NCBI GenBank assembly: GCA_030838265.1
Contig: JAUTXA010000296.1
Location: 1-11,215 of the forward strand
Origin: Actinomycetota bacterium
Lineage (GTDB): Bacteria > Actinomycetota > Acidimicrobiia > Acidimicrobiales > BP-101
Direction: 5' to 3'
DNA length: 11,215 nt
Position 1 is the stretch's first letter, and each line of letters starts with the position of its first letter. Position numbers and translations under genes: made by a program. A model generated the notes under the pieces. That model was given only the letters and a program-made list of their open reading frames with translations. It ran no database searches and was not told the origin of the DNA. Below, one piece after another: positions 5,370-11,215 of the stretch.

Positions 5370-6887
5370 GCCCGCGACCGTCCCATCGAAGAGTCGGCCT
5401 TCACCCCGGCCGTCGCTCGCCACTTGGACAACGAGACGGCGGGCCGTGTCTGCTGCTGAGCCTTCGATCGCGATCGGTGCGTCGCCGTAGTTCAGAATGA
5501 CCACCCGCTCGTCGTCGCCCGCGGCCCGGCGGTAGGCGAGGGTGTCGGGCCCGGCCTCGAGGGCCTGCCACGACCCGAGACGAAGGGCGGGTGAGGCGCG
5601 CCGCAGCGCGAGCAGCCGTCGGTAGAGGTGCAGGATCGACTGGGAGTCGGCGGCCAGGGTGGCGGCGTTGCGAGCATCGGGCTCGGGCGGCCACGGCAGC
5701 CAGGGGTCGCGGCCCGACCAGCCGTGGTCGGCATCGGCCGTCCAGGGGATCGGGGCGCGGCACCCATCGCGGCCGCCTGGGTCCACGACTCGTTCCGGCG
5801 GGATCACCGCGTCCTCGAGGCCGAACTCCTCACCCTGGAACAGGAATGGCGTCCCGCGCATCGTCAGGAGCAGGACGGCCGCGGCCCGGGCCCGGGCTTC
5901 GGACCCGCCGTAGCGGGTGCGGTGGCGGGGGTTGTCGTGATTCGAGAGGACCCATGTGGGCCAGGCCCCGATGGGGTCGAGCTCCTCGAAGGTCCGGTCG
6001 ATCCGCTTCTTCCACGGGCCTGCTTCCCATGGGGCGTACAGGGGCGGGAAGTTGAAGGCCAGGTGAAGCTCGTCGCCCGCCCCGTAGTACTTGGCGACCT
6101 TCGCTGTCGACAGCAGGTAGACCTCGCCCACCATCATGCGGTCGCCCGGATAGCCGTCGAGCAGCCTCCGCAGGTCTCGCAGGATGCCGTGCGTCGACTC
6201 GTGGTCGTTCAGGGCCGAAGCCGGGATGCCCGCCAGCTCGTCGGGCCAGTCAGGGAGGGCGGGGTCCTTCCCCAACGCGTGGATGACATCCATGCGGAAG
6301 CCGTCAACGCCACGATCGAGCCAGAAGCGCAACACGCCGTGCATGGCCTCGACGACCTCGGGATTGGCCCAGTTCAGGTCGGGCTGCTCGGCGAGGAAGA
6401 GGCGGAGGTACCACTGCTCGGTGGCGGCATCCCACGTCCATGCCGGCTCATCGCTGAAGGCTGCTCGCCAGTTGTTGGGCGGCGTGGCCGGATCGCCGTC
6501 CCTCCAGACGTACCAGTCCCGCTTCGGCGCCTGGCGCGACGACCGGGCCTCGACGAACCACGGGTGCTGGTCGCTGGTGTGATTGGGGACCCAGTCGACG
6601 ATGACCTTGATGGCGGCGGCGTGGGCCCGCTCGAGCAGGTCGTCGAAGTCGGCGAGCGTGCCGAACGTCGGGTCGATGTCGCAGTAGTCGGAGACGTCAT
6701 AGCCGAAGTCGGCCATGGGCGACGGGTAGATGGGCGAGAGCCAGATGGCGTCGACGCCCAGCCAGGCCAGGTGGTCGAGGTGGTCGGCGATGCCCCGGAG
6801 GTCGCCGACGCCGTCGCCCCCGGTGTCGGCGAAGCTGCGGGGATAGATCTGGTAGATGACGGCCGATTTCCACCACGGTTCGGGCAC
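5334..6887 (-). CDS. GH13 alpha-glucosidase / oligo-1,6-glucosidase-like enzyme
   Basis: A 517-residue glycoside hydrolase family 13 enzyme, predicted cytosolic (no signal peptide), that would release glucose from alpha-glucosides such as maltose, isomaltose or short dextrins. The (beta/alpha)8 barrel starts at WWKSAVIYQIYPRSF. Conserved regions are DWVPNHTS (98-105), QPDLNW (168-173), GFRMD with nucleophile Asp200, GEVY with acid/base Glu255, and SNHDN with Asp318. The QPDLN motif points to the oligo-1,6-glucosidase/alpha-glucosidase branch, not extracellular amylases. A beta-sandwich C domain follows after about 425. It starts with GTG at 6887, 9 bp after the stop of the 75-residue gene, with no clear ribosome binding site. 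The two probably share a transcript. Linkage preference (alpha-1,4 versus alpha-1,6) cannot be settled by eye, and transglycosylation or trehalose-related activity is also possible. Confidence 0.92.
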   Translation of the reverse strand: MPEPWWKSAVIYQIYPRSFADTGGDGVGDLRGIADHLDHLAWLGVDAIWLSPIYPSPMADFGYDVSDYCDIDPTFGTLADFDDLLERAHAAAIKVIVDWVPNHTSDQHPWFVEARSSRQAPKRDWYVWRDGDPATPPNNWRAAFSDEPAWTWDAATEQWYLRLFLAEQPDLNWANPEVVEAMHGVLRFWLDRGVDGFRMDVIHALGKDPALPDWPDELAGIPASALNDHESTHGILRDLRRLLDGYPGDRMMVGEVYLLSTAKVAKYYGAGDELHLAFNFPPLYAPWEAGPWKKRIDRTFEELDPIGAWPTWVLSNHDNPRHRTRYGGSEARARAAAVLLLTMRGTPFLFQGEEFGLEDAVIPPERVVDPGGRDGCRAPIPWTADADHGWSGRDPWLPWPPEPDARNAATLAADSQSILHLYRRLLALRRASPALRLGSWQALEAGPDTLAYRRAAGDDERVVILNYGDAPIAIEGSAADTARRLVVQVASDGRGEGRLFDGTVAGSAAVVLGKGET

Positions 6888-6896
6888 GTCGGGGCG

Positions 6897-7124
6897 CTAC
6901 GAGTCGGAGGGGGGGCGAAGGTCGACACGCAGGACGAGAAAGCCATCCTCGATCGCCGCCGTCGCATCGCCCAGCATGGCGAAGTCCTGGAAGTCGAGCT
7001 TGGCCTGCTCGATGAACAGCTTCCGCTCGGCGCCTTCGACCGGCGGCATCCCCCGGCCCTTCACCGCCTCGGCCCGGTCCCGGAAGCGCTGGATCATGGC
7101 GTCGGTGTCGAGCGTGTCGCCCAT
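6897..7124 (-). CDS. Small conserved-looking hypothetical protein (75 aa)
   Basis: I recognise no characterised family. The protein starts MGDTLDTDAMIQRFRDRA. It has an amphipathic helix (about 7-24), a Pro-containing turn (GMPPVEG), a second helix (about 31-50: ERKLFIEQAKLDFQDFAML) and a short strand-like tail (GFLVLRVDLR). It has no membrane segment or signal peptide. Small proteins of this shape seem familiar to me from actinobacterial genomes, but that is memory, not a search. A TAGGGT hexamer lies 8 nt before the ATG and no Shine-Dalgarno is present, suggesting a leaderless mRNA. It directly precedes the GH13 gene (9-bp gap). In-frame open sequence continues upstream to 7397 but lies antisense to the 61-residue gene. 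Confidence 0.7.
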   Translation of the reverse strand: MGDTLDTDAMIQRFRDRAEAVKGRGMPPVEGAERKLFIEQAKLDFQDFAMLGDATAAIEDGFLVLRVDLRPPSDS

Positions 7125-7138
7125 GGGGACCGACCCTA
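7125..7138 (-). promoter_or_regulatory. Putative leaderless promoter (-10 TAGGGT) of the 75-aa/GH13 unit
   Basis: TAGGGT on the minus strand (7138-7133) matches TAnnnT and ends 8 nt upstream of the ATG at 7124. No -35 was assigned. Confidence 0.4.
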
Positions 7139-7193
7139 GTGGCCCCGCCCAAGGGGCCCGATGACCTGGTGCGGAACAGCCTCGGGAGGGCGA

Positions 7194-7199
7194 TAGACT
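7194..7199 (+). promoter_or_regulatory. Putative -10 (TAGACT) of the 61-aa/TIM-barrel unit
   Basis: TAGACT fits TAnnnT and lies in the 115-bp divergent gap. A start near 7206 would leave a leader of about 34 nt holding the GGGGGAG ribosome binding site. The -35 region (about 7171-7176, GCGGAA) does not match the consensus. Confidence 0.35.
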
Positions 7200-7226
7200 G
7201 ACCTCGTCCGACTGGCATGTTGCACC

Positions 7227-7233
7227 GGGGGAG
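7227..7233 (+). promoter_or_regulatory. Ribosome binding site of the 61-aa gene
   Basis: GGGGGAG lies 6 nt before GTG 7240 and decides this GTG start. It contrasts with neighbouring first genes, most of which lack a Shine-Dalgarno. Confidence 0.55.
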
Positions 7234-7239
7234 TAGCCC

Positions 7240-7425
7240 GTGAAAAAGGGACGGCATCGCCGATTTGAGGAAGCGCGTGCACTGAAGCGCGCCACCGAGG
7301 TGATCGTCGAACCCTGCGCCGAGTGCGGCGCCGAGCCGGGGGACGAGCATGCGTCCTGGTGTCTGGCGGCCGAGGACGACGAGTTCTCCGAGGACACCCT
7401 CGGCCTCGACTCGCCTGACCGCTAG
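7240..7425 (+). CDS. 61-residue Cys/His mini-protein, possible zinc-binding
   Basis: No named family is recognised. The protein has a strongly basic head (KKGRHRRFEEARALKRA), then a compact Cys/His cluster CAECGAEPGDEHASWC (Cys26, Cys29, His37, Cys41), and an acidic tail (AEDDEFSEDTLGLDSPDR). The CxxC-x7-H-x3-C pattern could hold one zinc ion, and the basic head could bind nucleic acid or another acidic partner; both are inference. It starts at GTG 7240 with a good ribosome binding site, so it is probably a real gene despite its size. The TIM-barrel gene follows 30 bp later on the same strand and probably shares its transcript. Confidence 0.7.
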   Translation: MKKGRHRRFEEARALKRATEVIVEPCAECGAEPGDEHASWCLAAEDDEFSEDTLGLDSPDR

Positions 7426-7455
7426 CGGAGTCTGGGCGCGGGGTCGGCGGGGCTG

Positions 7456-8529
7456 ATGCTGCGACGCCGCGATCCTGTCGCGTGGGCGTGGGTGACGATC
7501 ACGATCTTGCTGGCCGCCTCGGTTCTGAACCTCGTGCTCAGCCATGACTCCGCCCCCGCGGCCGGTCCTCGCGCTCTCGCCGCCGCCGGGGCGGACCAGC
7601 CGCCCGCCAACATCACCTTGCCCCCGACGACCGGCAGCCCCAGGCCATCGACCTCGTCCTCGAGCTCGTCCGCCCCCGTGGCGCCCCGGGCCTTTCGGGG
7701 GCCGGCGGCTCCGACCAAGCCCCGGTACACGGCGACCGCCTTCCATGGTCTCGGCGCGTGGGTCGACGTCTTCGACTGGAGCACCCAGTACACCCATGGC
7801 GCACCGCCGTTCGGGCTGGCCGAGGTCGATCGCATGGCGGCCGAGGGCACCCAGACGATGTTCATCCAGGCAGCGCGGGCCGATGCGCCCGACCAGGCCA
7901 TCCTCGAGGTCGGCCGCGTCCAGGCCCTGATCGCCCGGGCCCACCTACGAGGGATGCGCGTGGTCGTGTGGTACCTCCCGTCCTTCGAGGACGTCAACGC
8001 CGACCTGGCCCACCTGCTGGCCATCGCCCAGCTGCCGGCCGAGGCGATCGCCGTCGACATCGAGTCGACCAAGGTTCGCGACGCGGCCGAGCGCAGCCGG
8101 CGGCTGGTCACGCTGACCCAGGCCTTGCGCCGAGCTCTGCCCGGTCGACCGATCGCGGCCACGGTCCTTCCGCCCGTGGTGACAGACGTCATCAACACCG
8201 GCTACTGGCCCGGCTTCCCCTGGAAGGCGATCGCCTCCTCATACGACGCGTGGCAAGTCATGGACTACTGGACGTTGCGAACCAGGGGCTCCGGCTACCG
8301 CGACGCCTACCGCTACACGGCCGAGAACCTCGATCGCCTCAAAGCCAACCTCGGCGGCGGAGAATATGTGATGGACCCCATCGGCGGGATCGGCGACCAG
8401 ACCACTATCGCTGACATCGCCGGCTTCCACCGGGCCGCGACCGAGCGGGGCGCGGTCGGCGGCAGCGTCTACGACTTCCGCACCACCGGCGCGAGCTTGT
8501 GGGCTGGGTTGCGGGCGTTCCGCCGCTGA
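7456..8529 (+). CDS. Membrane-anchored TIM-barrel-like, glycoside-hydrolase-like protein
   Basis: A 357-residue protein with an uncleaved-looking N-terminal anchor (about residues 9-28, VAWAWVTITILLAASVLNLV). An Ala/Pro/Ser-rich extracytoplasmic linker (about 31-90) follows, with a run of Ser at 67-72. The globular part (about 95-355) alternates short hydrophobic strands and helices like a TIM barrel: GAWVDVFDWS, TQTMFIQA, RVVVWYLPS, AIAVDIEST, PIAATVLPP, WQVMDYW, GGSVYDFRTT. Acids at barrel-strand ends are Asp104, Asp107, Asp201, Glu203, Asp270 and Asp340. AVDIES followed by QVMDYW recalls the strand-4 and strand-6 motifs of GH18-like or GH25-like hydrolases, but I cannot place it in a family. 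A cell-surface polysaccharide or peptidoglycan target is plausible. It follows the 61-residue gene and ends 5 bp from the convergent McrC-like gene. Confidence 0.72.
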   Translation: MLRRRDPVAWAWVTITILLAASVLNLVLSHDSAPAAGPRALAAAGADQPPANITLPPTTGSPRPSTSSSSSSAPVAPRAFRGPAAPTKPRYTATAFHGLGAWVDVFDWSTQYTHGAPPFGLAEVDRMAAEGTQTMFIQAARADAPDQAILEVGRVQALIARAHLRGMRVVVWYLPSFEDVNADLAHLLAIAQLPAEAIAVDIESTKVRDAAERSRRLVTLTQALRRALPGRPIAATVLPPVVTDVINTGYWPGFPWKAIASSYDAWQVMDYWTLRTRGSGYRDAYRYTAENLDRLKANLGGGEYVMDPIGGIGDQTTIADIAGFHRAATERGAVGGSVYDFRTTGASLWAGLRAFRR

Positions 8530-8534
8530 GGGCG

Positions 8535-9401
8535 CTACCAGCCCACCGCCCGTAGGGCGCCCGCCACCTCGTCGGGCCGGGCCGCCTCGACTGGCATGCC
8601 GTCGACGGCTAGCCCGCCCGGCAGCTCGGGGTGTCGGGTGCGGTGGTGGCGATACGACAGGGGCCCGGCGACGAGGGCGCCGCCGCGGACGCGGAAACCG
8701 GGGATCGGATGGCCGGCGGCACGGAGGTGACGGACGGCCTCGACGACCACGTCGTGCTCGGTCGCCGTTGCCTCGTCGGCCACCAGCTCGAGGTCATCGC
8801 CCGAGAAGCCCTCTCCCACCCGGTCGAGGACGAGCAGGGCGGGCCCGTAGTTGCGCCGACGGGTGCCCGAGCGAGCCCGCTTCAGGTCGCGGGGCTGAGG
8901 CTTGACCCTGGGGATGGCGTTCAGGGACCGGTGCTCGAGGAAGCGTCGGGCCTGCGACCCGTTGGCCCGGATGTGGTGGAACAGGGCCGTGTCCCGATGC
9001 TTGAGGCGACCGACCTCGACAGCCGCGGCCGCGGCCCGGACCGATTCGAGAGCGGCGACCAGGACGCGGTTCTCAGGAGCGTCGTAGGCCCGGCCCGGTG
9101 AGGCGCAGACGAAGACCATGGGATCGCCGGCGTTGGCCGCTCGGGCCGACATGGTCTCGCCCCACTGGATGGGGCCTCGCACCTCGCCGTGGCAGCGCTC
9201 GGGGGCGATGGTGGTGGCGATGACGAGCGAGCGCATCATGCGGGGCACGGCGAAGAGCAGGGCATCGGCCTCGGGCGACGTGGCGTGCAGGGCGCTGGCC
9301 AGCAGGCGGGCCGCGCTCGGGCTGATGCCGAGCATGATCTCGGCCGCCTGGACGGCGTTGACGGGCCGCACGACCAGATCCCAGAGCTCGGGCGTGCCCA
9401 C
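8535..9401 (-). CDS. McrC-like partner of the AAA+ ATPase, no visible nuclease motif
   Basis: A 288-residue soluble protein directly behind the McrB-like ATPase gene (5-bp gap). Residues 73-87 (EVRGPIQWGETMSAR) and 106-120 (YDAPENRVLVAALES) resemble the McrC / DUF2357 core, where a G-x-I block is followed by a D-x-P-x-N-x-x-x-x-x-A-L helix. McrC proteins normally end in a PD-(D/E)xK nuclease that cleaves DNA. Here the C-terminal half (about 185-288) shows no recognisable D...(D/E)xK set. It is basic at 164-183, then mixed. This may be a nuclease-less McrC relative acting as regulator or adaptor of the ATPase, or a different protein with chance similarity. The start is GTG 9401, the first start after the in-frame stop, with a weak ribosome binding site. 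Family assignment is tentative; coupling to the ATPase is well supported by position. Confidence 0.62.
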   Translation of the reverse strand: MGTPELWDLVVRPVNAVQAAEIMLGISPSAARLLASALHATSPEADALLFAVPRMMRSLVIATTIAPERCHGEVRGPIQWGETMSARAANAGDPMVFVCASPGRAYDAPENRVLVAALESVRAAAAAVEVGRLKHRDTALFHHIRANGSQARRFLEHRSLNAIPRVKPQPRDLKRARSGTRRRNYGPALLVLDRVGEGFSGDDLELVADEATATEHDVVVEAVRHLRAAGHPIPGFRVRGGALVAGPLSYRHHRTRHPELPGGLAVDGMPVEAARPDEVAGALRAVGW

Positions 9402-9406
9402 CGGGC

Positions 9407-10342
9407 CTAGGCGGGCAACTCGACGCCGAGGATGTCCTCGATGGCGCGCCGGGCCTCGGCCTGCTCGGCCGGATCGAAGATCCCCCGGAGGCTTTCGAAG
9501 AGGTCGAGGGCGCCTTCGTCGTCGACCCCTTCGAACTGGGGCAGGAAGTAGCCGTAGAAGACCTCGTAGAGAAGTCGCGAGTCGCTCGAGACGCGCTTGC
9601 TCCTCGTGACCGCGTAGCGCGCCGCGTCGAGATAGACGGCGGGCCCGAGCTCCTTCATCTTCCGGAGGGGGAGCAGGGCCTTGACGATCTCGCCCGGCCC
9701 GGTGAGCAGCTCGCGGTACGCATCGTCATCAGGAGCGGGGACCTCGATGAAGGCGAAGCGGCGCATGAGGGCAAAGGACATCTCGAAGAGCAGGTTCTTG
9801 TCGAAGACGTTCATGGTGGCGAGGATGCGCCAGATCGACGGCACCCGGATGGGGTCGGTGTCAGGGGGCACCTCGACACCGCTGGGGACGATCGACACCG
9901 GGATCGTCTTGCCCGAGCGCCGGAAGGGAAGCACCACCGCTTGGCCCGACAAGACGGTGAAGAGCTGACCGAAGGCGCGGTCGAAGTTGGCTCGATTCAG
10001 CTCGTCGATGACGAGCCAGCGGCCCTGCTCGATGGCCTCGATGAACATGCCGGGCCGGAAGATGAGCCCGTCGAGGGTGGGCTGCATCCCGCCGATGGTC
10101 TCGAACGTCGTCCAGTCGGTGGTGGCGGTCGTGGGCAGGAACCCGGTGCAGAGCATGGCGGCCTGAGCCGTCTCGGCCGCCAGATAGGCGAGCGTCGTCT
10201 TGCCCGTGCCCGGCGGGCCGGTGAGGACGACGTTCTTCCCCGAGTCGAGGGCCGCGATCAGCTGCTCGATCACGTAAGGCGGGAACTTCATCCCCGCGTG
10301 GTTGGCCGCCTTCTCCAACGACTCGACACTGAAGTCACTCAC
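9407..10342 (-). CDS. McrB-like AAA+ (AAA_5) ATPase
   Basis: A 311-residue single-domain AAA+ protein. Walker A is GPPGTGKT (42-49) and Walker B VIDE (111-114) within WLVIDELNRANFDRAFGQL. The sensor/NxxD region is ATMNVFDKNLLFEMSFALMRRFAFIEV (175-201), with candidate arginine fingers Arg194/Arg195. The ELNRANFDRAFGQL and TMNxxDxN...RRFAF pattern matches the McrB/MoxR-related AAA_5 group. McrB itself uses GTP through its N-T-A-D motif, which is NVFD here, so the nucleotide is uncertain. There is no N-terminal DNA-reading domain such as DUF3578, EVE or YTH: only about 25 residues precede the ATPase core. It begins with GTG 10342, 18 bp after the previous stop, and TACCCT lies 6 nt upstream, suggesting a leaderless internal promoter. 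It probably forms a hexameric motor for the downstream McrC-like protein. Confidence 0.85.
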   Translation of the reverse strand: MSDFSVESLEKAANHAGMKFPPYVIEQLIAALDSGKNVVLTGPPGTGKTTLAYLAAETAQAAMLCTGFLPTTATTDWTTFETIGGMQPTLDGLIFRPGMFIEAIEQGRWLVIDELNRANFDRAFGQLFTVLSGQAVVLPFRRSGKTIPVSIVPSGVEVPPDTDPIRVPSIWRILATMNVFDKNLLFEMSFALMRRFAFIEVPAPDDDAYRELLTGPGEIVKALLPLRKMKELGPAVYLDAARYAVTRSKRVSSDSRLLYEVFYGYFLPQFEGVDDEGALDLFESLRGIFDPAEQAEARRAIEDILGVELPA

Positions 10343-10354
10343 GGGGCGAGGGTA
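10343..10354 (-). promoter_or_regulatory. Putative leaderless promoter (-10 TACCCT) of the McrB/McrC-like pair
   Basis: TACCCT on the minus strand (10354-10349) ends 6 nt before GTG 10342. It lies in the 18-bp gap after the DinB-fold gene and no Shine-Dalgarno is seen. The ATPase pair may therefore be transcribed separately as well as by read-through. Confidence 0.4.
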
Positions 10355-10360
10355 GAGCGT

Positions 10361-11125
10361 TTAGAGGAAGGCTCGCGCCGAGCTCAAGGCGAGATCGGCA
10401 AGAGGTCCCTCGGCGCGCAAGTTGGGGGCTTCGTCCCTCGCGATGCGCTGCACCGCAAGGCGGCACCACTCGCCCGCCGGCCCACTGACCGTGTCGGTAG
10501 CGTCGGCCGGACCGATCGACCAGGTGTCACCGTTGGGCCCGACGAGGTCGAAGCGGAGGGTCCGTCCCGCCGGCGGGGTGACGCCGACCACCCCATAGGC
10601 GTACGGAAGGGCGTTGATGCCGATCCAGGCCACATGCCGGAGCCGGTCGGTGTCGACCGCGGGCCGTCCCGTGGCCGAGTGGATGTCGAGTCCGTGGGCC
10701 CAGTGCTCCATGAGCCGAGCCGTGACGAAGGCCCGCCATCCCATCCCCAGCCCCCAAGGGACGCGGGCCGAGGTATCGAGGCCGCCGAGGGCGGCCCGGT
10801 TCTTGGCCGCCGCCTGCCACCACCAGTCGAGGACGTCGGGGCCGGCCAGGTCGCGGCCCTTCTCGACCCCCGACAGGGTGAAGGCGTCGCCGCTGTCGAA
10901 GGCGGCGGCCTCGGTGTTGAGCTGGCGCGGCCCACCGGTCGCGGTGTCGTGGGCGATCTCCTCGGTGTCGGCCAGGTGGCTCACCGTGTCGCGCACATCC
11001 CATCCCTCGGCCGGCGTCGGGGTCAGCCACTCGTCCTCAGCCAGAGTCAGCAAGAGATCGCGCAGGTCGGTCTGCTCGGCTTCGAAGTCGTCGAGGATGG
11101 ACCGGTCTTGGCCTGAGCCGGCCAT
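10361..11125 (-). CDS. DinB-fold metal-binding protein, TIGR03084 / mycothiol-isomerase-like
   Basis: A 254-residue protein of the DinB/MDMPI superfamily, closest by pattern to TIGR03084. The N-terminal four-helix bundle carries the family landmarks: a TPTPAEGWDVRDTVSHLADTE-like stretch with conserved Trp and metal-ligand His50, and RLMEHWAHGLDIHSATGR (about 137-154) with the H-x3-D ligand set. The C-terminal part (about 165-254) is the small alpha/beta domain often seen in mycothiol-dependent relatives. Members bind a divalent metal and some use mycothiol as cofactor; the substrate of this subfamily is not known to me. The ATG overlaps the preceding stop (TGATG), so it is translationally coupled to the upstream gene. 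The ATPase gene follows 18 bp after its TAA. Confidence 0.85.
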   Translation of the reverse strand: MAGSGQDRSILDDFEAEQTDLRDLLLTLAEDEWLTPTPAEGWDVRDTVSHLADTEEIAHDTATGGPRQLNTEAAAFDSGDAFTLSGVEKGRDLAGPDVLDWWWQAAAKNRAALGGLDTSARVPWGLGMGWRAFVTARLMEHWAHGLDIHSATGRPAVDTDRLRHVAWIGINALPYAYGVVGVTPPAGRTLRFDLVGPNGDTWSIGPADATDTVSGPAGEWCRLAVQRIARDEAPNLRAEGPLADLALSSARAFL

Positions 11126-11215
11126 CAGCGGCGCACCGCGGGGTGGGGGAGGGCGACGAAGTTGGATGCGCTCAGACGCTGGTCGAGGTGGGCGGCCAGG
11201 GTGGCGTACGGCTTC
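11125..11215 (-). CDS. C-terminal end of an unidentified protein (29 residues in window)
   Basis: The last 29 codons of a leftward gene that enters from the right edge, ending in TGA at 11127-11125. The tail begins KPYATLAAHLDQRL, a helix, continues SASNFVALP and ends PAVRR. Third codon positions are nearly all G or C, which supports it as coding. Its stop overlaps the ATG of the DinB-fold gene by one base, so the two belong to one operon. The fragment is too short to name. Confidence 0.7.
   Translation of the reverse strand, partial: KPYATLAAHLDQRLSASNFVALPHPAVRR

Noticed and set aside
5628..7139. 503-residue plus-strand frame
   Set aside because: It is antisense to the GH13 gene, whose catalytic motifs are all intact on the other strand.
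6697..7944. 415-residue minus-strand frame
   Set aside because: It overlaps four better-supported genes on both strands and has no recognisable domain or ribosome binding site.
9941..11116. 391-residue plus-strand frame
   Set aside because: It is antisense to the AAA+ and DinB-fold genes, with low-complexity composition.

Overview
The window reads as high-GC actinobacterial chromosome. By inference it comes from an Acidimicrobiia-like lineage. The pointers are pervasive G/C third codon positions, a DinB-fold gene of the TIGR03084 (mycothiol-linked) type, and several start codons sitting 6-8 nt behind a TAnnnT -10 hexamer, as in leaderless actinobacterial mRNAs. No tRNA, rRNA, CRISPR array or insertion sequence was seen.

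Left part (1-2024). The first 29 codons of a type IV prepilin run leftward off the edge. Its long leader holds a clear class I cyclic-di-GMP (GEMM-I) riboswitch at 170-269, followed by what looks like a ribosome-binding-site sequestering platform. Further upstream are two TCTGCAGA palindromes exactly 18 bp apart. Next come a gamma-carbonic-anhydrase-like hexapeptide-repeat protein (minus) and, head to head with it, a secreted metzincin-like lipoprotein (plus). Their ATGs lie on opposite strands of one CATG.

Middle part (1908-7124). Two AI-2E family membrane proteins are transcribed divergently from a 19-bp gap that contains a perfect 13-bp palindrome with a -10 hexamer on each strand. The leftward gene runs 117 bp into the 3' end of the metzincin gene. 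The rightward gene is coupled by TGATG to a ribonuclease D gene. The RNase D gene overlaps by 36 bp the convergent end of a GH13 alpha-glucosidase gene, which follows a small conserved-looking 75-residue protein.

Right part (7194-11215). A rightward unit encodes a 61-residue Cys/His mini-protein and a membrane-anchored TIM-barrel-like protein. A leftward unit runs from the right edge: the end of an unknown gene, a TIGR03084-type DinB-fold protein, an McrB-like AAA+ ATPase and a 288-residue McrC-like partner in which no PD-(D/E)xK nuclease motif is visible.

The strongest leads are the c-di-GMP switch on the pilin, the symmetric promoter between the AI-2E paralogues, and the McrB/McrC-like pair that appears to lack a nuclease.
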